Source: Algicola sp. (GTDB taxonomy: Bacteria; Bacteroidota; Bacteroidia; Flavobacteriales; Flavobacteriaceae). Taken from it: a stretch of 64,000 nt of DNA. The notes below the pieces were generated by a model. The model did no database searches and was not told the DNA's origin. It was given only the letters and a program-made list of their open reading frames with translations. The number at the start of each line of letters is the position of its first letter. Positions within the stretch are counted from its first letter, which is position 1. Where the stretch lies: assembly GCA_018222915.1 (NCBI GenBank), contig JAAEZI010000003.1:69754-133753 (forward strand), read 5' to 3'. Both the position numbers and the translations under genes were made by a program. Below are positions 59,427 through 64,000 of the stretch, one piece after another.

Positions 59427-60677
59427 TTAATCTATTTTTTTAAATAATACACAGGCGTTATGTCCGCCAAATCCAAAGGTATTACTCATAGCAACTTTAA
59501 CGTCTCTCTTTTGAGCCTTGTTTAATGTTAAATTAAGTTTTGGATCAATATTCTCATCAACAACCTCGTGATTTATGGTTGGAGGCACCATGCCATGTTC
59601 TATCGACAGTATCGAGGCGATAGACTCAATAGCTCCGGCAGCTCCTAATAAATGTCCAGTCATGGACTTGGTTGAATTGATATTGATATGTTCTGCATGG
59701 CTACCAAACACTTCAGAAATCGCTTTAAGTTCGGCCACATCTCCTAACGGAGTTGACGTCCCGTGCGTGTTGATATGATCAACTTCTTCAGGTTTCATTC
59801 CTGCATTTTCCAAACAATTTCTCATCACAGCCATCACACCGATGCCTTCAGGATGTGGAGCCGTCATATGGTGAGCATCAGAAGACAAACCGCCTCCTAC
59901 TAACTCCGCATAAATCTTAGCACCTCTAGCTTTCGCATGTTCGTAATCTTCAAGAATAATTGCTCCTGCTCCTTCACCTAAGACAAAACCATCTCTGGTG
60001 GCGTCAAAAGGTCTTGAAGCCGTTTCTGGGCTTTCGTTTCTTGTAGATAAGGCATGCATCGCATTAAAACCACCCATTCCTGCAATGGTGACCGCTGCTT
60101 CACTTCCGCCAGTTACAATAACATCACAATGTCCCAAACGAATATAGTTCAAGGCATCGATCATGGCATTGGCTGAAGAGGCACACGCAGATACTGTGGT
60201 ATAATTTGGACCCATAAAACCATTTTTGATGGAAATATTTCCAGGGGCAATATCTGCAATCATTTTAGGGATAAAAAACGGATTGAATCTTGGAGTTCCA
60301 TCACCTTCAGCATAATTTAATACTTCATTCTGAAAGGTTTCCAAACCACCAATACCTGCTCCCCAAATAACACCGACACGTAATTTATTTACTTTATCAA
60401 GATCTAACTTAGCATCTATGATGGCCTCATCTGAAGCCACCATAGCGTACTGTGTAAATCTATCCATCTTACGAGCCTCTTTTCTGTCAAGAAAATCTGT
60501 GGCGTTAAAGTCTTTTAATTCGCAAGCGAATTTCGTTTTGAACTTTTCAGTATCAAAATACGTTATAGGTGCGGCACCACTTTTTCCACTAACAAGCGCA
60601 TTCCAATATTCATCTTTGGTATTGCCTATAGGTGTAAGAGCGCCTAAACCAGTAACTACAACTCGCCTTAATTCCAT
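59427..60677 (-). CDS. fabF: Beta-ketoacyl-ACP synthase II
   Basis: The 416-aa thiolase-fold enzyme has the active-site Cys in TVSACASSANA (about 163), the catalytic His in NTHGTSTPLGD (about 303) and SMTGHLLGAAGA (about 340). It elongates fatty acids by condensing malonyl-ACP with acyl-ACP. It follows acpP by 14 bp. Confidence 0.97.
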   Translation of the reverse strand: MELRRVVVTGLGALTPIGNTKDEYWNALVSGKSGAAPITYFDTEKFKTKFACELKDFNATDFLDRKEARKMDRFTQYAMVASDEAIIDAKLDLDKVNKLRVGVIWGAGIGGLETFQNEVLNYAEGDGTPRFNPFFIPKMIADIAPGNISIKNGFMGPNYTTVSACASSANAMIDALNYIRLGHCDVIVTGGSEAAVTIAGMGGFNAMHALSTRNESPETASRPFDATRDGFVLGEGAGAIILEDYEHAKARGAKIYAELVGGGLSSDAHHMTAPHPEGIGVMAVMRNCLENAGMKPEEVDHINTHGTSTPLGDVAELKAISEVFGSHAEHININSTKSMTGHLLGAAGAIESIASILSIEHGMVPPTINHEVVDENIDPKLNLTLNKAQKRDVKVAMSNTFGFGGHNACVLFKKID

Positions 60678-60691
60678 AAAAGTTTATTGAA

Positions 60692-60925
60692 TTATTTTGC
60701 TTCTTCTATATAAGAGATCGCTTGACCAACTGTTGCAATGTTCTCAGCTTGATCGTCTGGAATTTGGATATCGAATTCTTTTTCAAATTCCATGATTAAC
60801 TCGACAGTGTCTAATGAATCTGCTCCTAAATCGTTAGTGAAGCTAGCTTCAGTTACAACTTCGTTTTCATCAACACCCAATTTGTCTACGATAATCGCTT
60901 TTACTCTTGATGCAATGTCTGACAT
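60692..60925 (-). CDS. acpP: Acyl carrier protein
   Basis: The 77-aa acidic four-helix protein carries the phosphopantetheine-bearing Ser in [10 protein letters not shown] (about residue 37). It carries the growing acyl chain for FabF and other synthases. First gene of the operon; an exact -7 box TATTTTTG (minus strand, 60959-60966) lies about 33 nt upstream of its ATG. Confidence 0.98.
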   Translation of the reverse strand: MSDIASRVKAIIVDKLGVDENEVVTEASFTNDLGADSLDTVELIMEFEKEFDIQIPDDQAENIATVGQAISYIEEAK

Positions 60926-60958
60926 AATTTTTTAATTTTAAGTTTTAATTAGGTCGCA

Positions 60959-60966
60959 AAAATAAA
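60959..60966 (-). promoter_or_regulatory. -7 promoter box of acpP-fabF-rnc
   Basis: TATTTTTG on the minus strand, exact TAnnTTTG match. A -33 element at the usual distance was not obvious. Confidence 0.5.
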
Positions 60967-61109
60967 AAACTTTATTTTAATACACACCTTTACGTTAAAA
61001 ATGTGTCTGTAATTTACTAAATTACTTTGAAGAATTTATCTTTTACTTACTAATTGTTATTTATTATTCTTTTTTTTGTTTTTGAATAACACTAACTCTT
61101 TGTCTGTAA

Positions 61110-61676
61110 ATGAAACGTATTGTAATCTTTGCGTCCGGAAGTGGCACTAATGCTGAAAATTTAATTAAGTTTTTTCACAACAGAGAAAATGCTTCTGTCA
61201 TTCAAGTGCTTACTAACAATCCTCATGCCAAAGTTTTGGAACGAGCAAAAAAACTGAAAGTTAGTGCCTTGTCTTTCAATAAAATAGCCTTTACTGAAAC
61301 AGATGATGTTCTGAATATTCTAAAAGCCGCTCATCCCGATATCATTGTATTAGCTGGATTTCTTTGGAAATTTCCAGAGCGCATATTAAATGTGTTTCCT
61401 AACAAAGTGATCAATATTCATCCTGCATTGCTTCCTAAATATGGAGGCAAAGGCATGTATGGTAAGCATGTTCATCAGGCTGTCGTTGATAATCATGAAA
61501 AAGAAACAGGTATCACCATTCACTACGTCAATGAGCACTACGATGAAGGCGCCATTATTTTTCAAGCAAGATGTGCTGTAGACGCTGCGGATTCCGCAGA
61601 AACTGTTGCCAGTAAAATTCATACATTAGAAATGGAACACTTTCCTAAGATTGTAGCACAACTGTTAGATGAGTAA
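61110..61676 (+). CDS. purN: Phosphoribosylglycinamide formyltransferase
   Basis: The 188-aa protein has the glycine-rich phosphate loop FASGSGTNAENL at the N-terminus and the catalytic stretch NIHPALLPKYGGKGMYG, with His and the later Asp in HYDEGAII. It formylates GAR with 10-formyl-tetrahydrofolate in purine synthesis. Divergent from acpP. It overlaps the RNase H gene by eight bases and is grouped with the purF-type gene three genes on. Confidence 0.96.
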   Translation: MKRIVIFASGSGTNAENLIKFFHNRENASVIQVLTNNPHAKVLERAKKLKVSALSFNKIAFTETDDVLNILKAAHPDIIVLAGFLWKFPERILNVFPNKVINIHPALLPKYGGKGMYGKHVHQAVVDNHEKETGITIHYVNEHYDEGAIIFQARCAVDAADSAETVASKIHTLEMEHFPKIVAQLLDE

Positions 61677-62310
61677 AAAGAAGAAAAAGTTTTATACGGT
61701 TTGGAAAGGTCATCATACGGGTGTATTTGAATCTTGGGATGACTGCAAAGCACAAATTAAAGATTTTCAAGGTGCCCAGTATAAGTCATTTGCCACTTTT
61801 GACGCTGCCAAAAAAGCACTGAAAGGCAAGTACAAAGATTACATTGGTAAAAGCAAAATTTTCAAAAGTGAGCTTTCCGAAGCGCAACTCAAAAAAATCG
61901 GAATGCCAAATTACCATTCTATTGCAGTAGATGCTGCGTCATCTGGTAATCCTGGAAAAATGGAATATCGCGGTGTTGATACCAAAAGCAAAAAACAATT
62001 GTTTATCCAAGGTCCATTTGAAGAAGGCACTAATAACATTGGAGAGTTTTTGGCAATTGTACATGGCCTGGCGTTTTTGAAAAAAAACAACAGTGATCGT
62101 ATCATCTATACCGACTCCAAAACTGCCATGAGTTGGGTACGCAAGAAAACGTGTAATACAAAACTAGAGCGAAATACTAAAAACAAGTCTTTATTTGAGT
62201 TGGTTGATCGTGCGGTTGATTGGCTCAAAAACAATACGTACAAGACCACTATTGTGAAATGGGAAACCAAAGCTTGGGGAGAAATTCCTGCAGATTTTGG
62301 TCGAAAATAA
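61669..62310 (+). CDS. rnhA: Ribonuclease HI with N-terminal viroplasmin domain
   Basis: The 213-aa protein has a basic N-terminus (MSKKKKKF) and a viroplasmin/caulimovirus-type hybrid-binding domain (about 7-50, FYTVWKGHHTGVFESWDDC). The RNase H fold follows, with catalytic acids in AVDAASSGNPG, NNIGEFLAIVHG and IIYTDSKTAMSWV, and a last Asp near the C-terminus (PADFGRK). It removes RNA from RNA-DNA hybrids. Translation is probably coupled to purN through the 8-bp overlap. Confidence 0.95.
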   Translation: MSKKKKKFYTVWKGHHTGVFESWDDCKAQIKDFQGAQYKSFATFDAAKKALKGKYKDYIGKSKIFKSELSEAQLKKIGMPNYHSIAVDAASSGNPGKMEYRGVDTKSKKQLFIQGPFEEGTNNIGEFLAIVHGLAFLKKNNSDRIIYTDSKTAMSWVRKKTCNTKLERNTKNKSLFELVDRAVDWLKNNTYKTTIVKWETKAWGEIPADFGRK

Positions 62311-62336
62311 ATTCGTTTAATAGTCTGTAAAAATCG

Positions 62337-62344
62337 TATATTTG
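62337..62344 (+). promoter_or_regulatory. -7 promoter box of the PfkB kinase gene
   Basis: TATATTTG, exact TAnnTTTG match, 22 nt before the ATG at 62367, so the gene can be transcribed apart from purN-rnhA. Confidence 0.55.
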
Positions 62345-62366
62345 CCGCTTAAAATAAATCGCTTAC

Positions 62367-63293
62367 ATGAGTAAATTAGTAATCGTAGGAACCGTGGCTT
62401 TTGATGCCATTGAAACGCCTTTCGGCAAAACCGATAAAATTCTTGGTGGTGCTGCAACCTTTATAGGTTTAGCTGCCTCACATTTTGATGTTGACGCTGC
62501 CGCAGTTTCAGTTGTGGGAGGAGACTTCCCTCAAGACTATTTGGATTTGTTATCTAGCAGAAATATTAATATAGATGGTGTAGAAATTGTAAAAGAAGGA
62601 AAAACATTCTTCTGGAGCGGGAAATATCACAATGATATGAATTCTAGAGATACCTTAGCAACCGAACTCAATGTGTTAGCAGATTTCAATCCAGTAGTAC
62701 CAGAAAGCTACAAAGATTCGGACGTGGTGATGTTAGGAAATTTGCATCCGATTGTACAAATAGGTGTGTTAGAACAAATGACCAAAAAGCCGAAACTTGT
62801 CATACTGGATACCATGAATTTTTGGATGGATTGCGCTCTTGAGGATTTACACAAAGTCATCAAAAAAATAGATGTCATCACGATAAATGACGAAGAAGCC
62901 AGACAATTAACTGGTGAGTATTCGTTAGTGGTTGCTGCGCGTAAAATTCATGAAATGGGACCTAAGTATGTGGTCATCAAAAAAGGCGAACATGGTGCTT
63001 TGCTATTCCATGAAGATCATATGTTTTACGCACCTGCTTTACCACTAGAGGAAGTGTTTGATCCAACAGGCGCAGGCGATACATTTGCTGGAGGCTTTGC
63101 AGGCTATTTGGCGAAAACTGAAGATTATTCTTTTGAGAATATGAAAAACGCGGTCATCTATGGATCAACTTTAGCATCGTTCTGCGTGGAGAAATTTGGT
63201 ACAGAACGTATGGTGAACCTCACAAACGAAGAAGTTCACAAACGTATGGAACAATTCAAGCGATTAACACAGTTTAATATCGAATTAACATAA
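62367..63293 (+). CDS. PfkB-family sugar/nucleoside kinase
   Basis: The 308-aa ribokinase-fold protein has the N-terminal GG motif (KILGGAATFIGLAA) and the C-terminal signature DPTGAGDTFAGGFAGYL with the catalytic Asp (about residue 236). It phosphorylates a sugar or nucleoside. Adjacency to purine-synthesis genes hints at adenosine or a ribose derivative, but this is an inference. A terminator follows. Confidence 0.92.
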   Translation: MSKLVIVGTVAFDAIETPFGKTDKILGGAATFIGLAASHFDVDAAAVSVVGGDFPQDYLDLLSSRNINIDGVEIVKEGKTFFWSGKYHNDMNSRDTLATELNVLADFNPVVPESYKDSDVVMLGNLHPIVQIGVLEQMTKKPKLVILDTMNFWMDCALEDLHKVIKKIDVITINDEEARQLTGEYSLVVAARKIHEMGPKYVVIKKGEHGALLFHEDHMFYAPALPLEEVFDPTGAGDTFAGGFAGYLAKTEDYSFENMKNAVIYGSTLASFCVEKFGTERMVNLTNEEVHKRMEQFKRLTQFNIELT

Positions 63294-63296
63294 ATC

Positions 63297-63320
63297 AACG
63301 CGCTCCATTTTGAGCGCGTT
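63297..63320 (+). terminator. Terminator of the PfkB kinase gene
   Basis: A 9-bp GC-rich stem AACGCGCTC (63297-63305) / GAGCGCGTT (63312-63320), 6-nt loop, followed by a T-tract. Confidence 0.92.
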
Positions 63321-63350
63321 TTTTAATTATAAAAACACATCCAAAATAAT

Positions 63351-63358
63351 TAATTTTG
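63351..63358 (+). promoter_or_regulatory. -7 promoter box of the purF-like gene
   Basis: TAATTTTG, exact TAnnTTTG match, 26 nt upstream of the ATG at 63385. Confidence 0.5.
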
Positions 63359-63384
63359 GCTCACTCAAAAACAACACAACAACA

Positions 63385-64000
63385 ATGAGCGATGCTTTAA
63401 AACATGAATGCGGAATTGCACTCATCAGACTTAAAAAACCACTAGAGTATTACAAGGAAAAATATGGAAGTGCATTTTATGGTGTCAATAAAATGTACCT
63501 CATGATGGAGAAGCAGCATAATCGTGGTCAAGATGGTGCTGGATTTGCTAGCATCAAATTAGACACAAATCCTGGAGAGCGCTATATTAGTCGTGTGCGC
63601 TCCATTGCACAGCAGCCTATTCAAGATATTTTTGCACAAATCAACCAACGCATTAACGAAGAACTTATAGAACACCCTGAATATCAAAACGATGTTTCGC
63701 TTCAGAAAAAGCATATCCCGTATATTGGAGAATTATTATTGGGACATGTTCGTTATGGGACCTTTGGAAAGAATAGTGTTGAAAGTGTCCATCCTTTTTT
63801 AAGACAAAATAATTGGATGCATCGAAATCTGATTGTAGCAGGAAATTTTAATATGACTAATGTCAATCAACTTTTTGATGGACTCATTAAGCTTGGTCAG
63901 CATCCAAAAGAAAAAGCGGATACGATTACGATCATGGAAAAAATAGGTCATTTTCTTGATGACGCTGTTGCTAAAATATATAAGAAACTCAAAAAGGAAG
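63385..64000 (+). CDS. purF: Amidophosphoribosyltransferase-like class II amidotransferase, partial (3' end outside the window)
   Basis: The open frame of 205 codons runs to the right edge. It starts MSDALKHECGIALIRL, with the Cys (residue 9) that becomes the N-terminal nucleophile after processing, then NRGQDGAGF and GHVRYGTFG of the class II glutaminase domain, and a GNFNMTN loop. The glutaminase frees ammonia for the first step of purine synthesis. The phosphoribosyltransferase domain lies outside the window. An insertion-rich N-terminal region (about 70-115) matches the long Bacteroidota form, as far as I recall. Confidence 0.9.
   Translation, partial: MSDALKHECGIALIRLKKPLEYYKEKYGSAFYGVNKMYLMMEKQHNRGQDGAGFASIKLDTNPGERYISRVRSIAQQPIQDIFAQINQRINEELIEHPEYQNDVSLQKKHIPYIGELLLGHVRYGTFGKNSVESVHPFLRQNNWMHRNLIVAGNFNMTNVNQLFDGLIKLGQHPKEKADTITIMEKIGHFLDDAVAKIYKKLKKE

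Noticed and set aside
1-64000. tRNA, rRNA, CRISPR array or prophage
   Set aside because: I looked for cloverleaf-like segments, regular short repeats and phage structural genes in the gaps and found none. Gaps are short and mostly hold promoters or terminators. A dedicated search was not possible.

Overview
The window looks like chromosome of a member of the Bacteroidota, most probably family Flavobacteriaceae. The evidence is: type IX secretion (T9SS) substrates with type A and type B C-terminal sorting domains; PorP/SprF and PD40-OmpA outer-membrane partners; the Bacteroidota -7 promoter box TAnnTTTG in front of many genes; very few Shine-Dalgarno sequences; AT-rich DNA with poly-T bidirectional terminators; and family-typical blocks (acpP-fabF-rnc-IPExxxVDY-pyk, purN-rnhA-pfkB-purF, sufABCD/S/E with DUF59-DUF2480-DUF3078, sdhCAB). 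I recognised no rRNA, tRNA, CRISPR array, insertion sequence or prophage. Genus cannot be set from the sequence alone.

Layout. 1-11.5 kb (minus strand): a surface-adhesin cassette, adhesin (1803 aa, type B sorting domain) - PorP/SprF - OmpA/PD40 - second adhesin running off the left edge. The two adhesins share a segment of at least 2,538 bp with no difference found in the lines compared, offset by exactly 8,345 bp, behind unrelated N-terminal heads. 11.7-15.7 kb: a nuclease/phosphatase-fold protein, hflX, DUF3078 and DUF2480 proteins. 15.7-26.9 kb: an ABC exporter and the SUF iron-sulfur machinery (DUF59, sufE, sufS, sufD, sufC, a lipoprotein, sufB, sufA), interrupted by an M43 metalloprotease lipoprotein and by an opposite-strand PadR regulator with two small membrane proteins. 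27-34 kb: thiL set among three paralogous small Cys/His proteins, an alpha/beta hydrolase, a serine hydrolase, brnQ and a Xaa-Pro peptidase. 34.4-40 kb: secreted proteins (T9SS metzincin, an Asp-box beta-propeller protein, a lipoprotein). 40.1-44.7 kb: sdhCAB facing rpmA-rplU, with L21 carrying a fused helix-hairpin-helix tail. 45-50 kb: a tandem M16 peptidase pair, an EamA transporter and an HMA-domain lipoprotein. 50-56.6 kb: a CYTH protein, dinB, and a glyoxylate-shunt module (aceB-aceA) divergent from a RamB/ScfR-type regulator, with a striking GCGAA array in the control region. 56.6-64 kb: pyk, IPExxxVDY protein, rnc, fabF, acpP; then purN, rnhA, a PfkB kinase and the start of purF.

How the parts work together. 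Most of the window is core metabolism: Fe-S cluster assembly, the succinate dehydrogenase that uses such clusters, the glyoxylate shunt with its likely local regulator, fatty-acid and purine synthesis. The accessory part is the adhesin cassette at the left, where an adhesin is encoded next to the outer-membrane partners expected for its T9SS-dependent export and anchoring. The points most worth checking are the near-perfect adhesin duplication, the 18-bp-phased GCGAA operator array at 53.1 kb, the possible 5'-terminal pseudoknot ahead of the large adhesin, recurrent -7 boxes 4-5 nt before start codons (leaderless mRNAs), and the family of three small Cys/His proteins around thiL.
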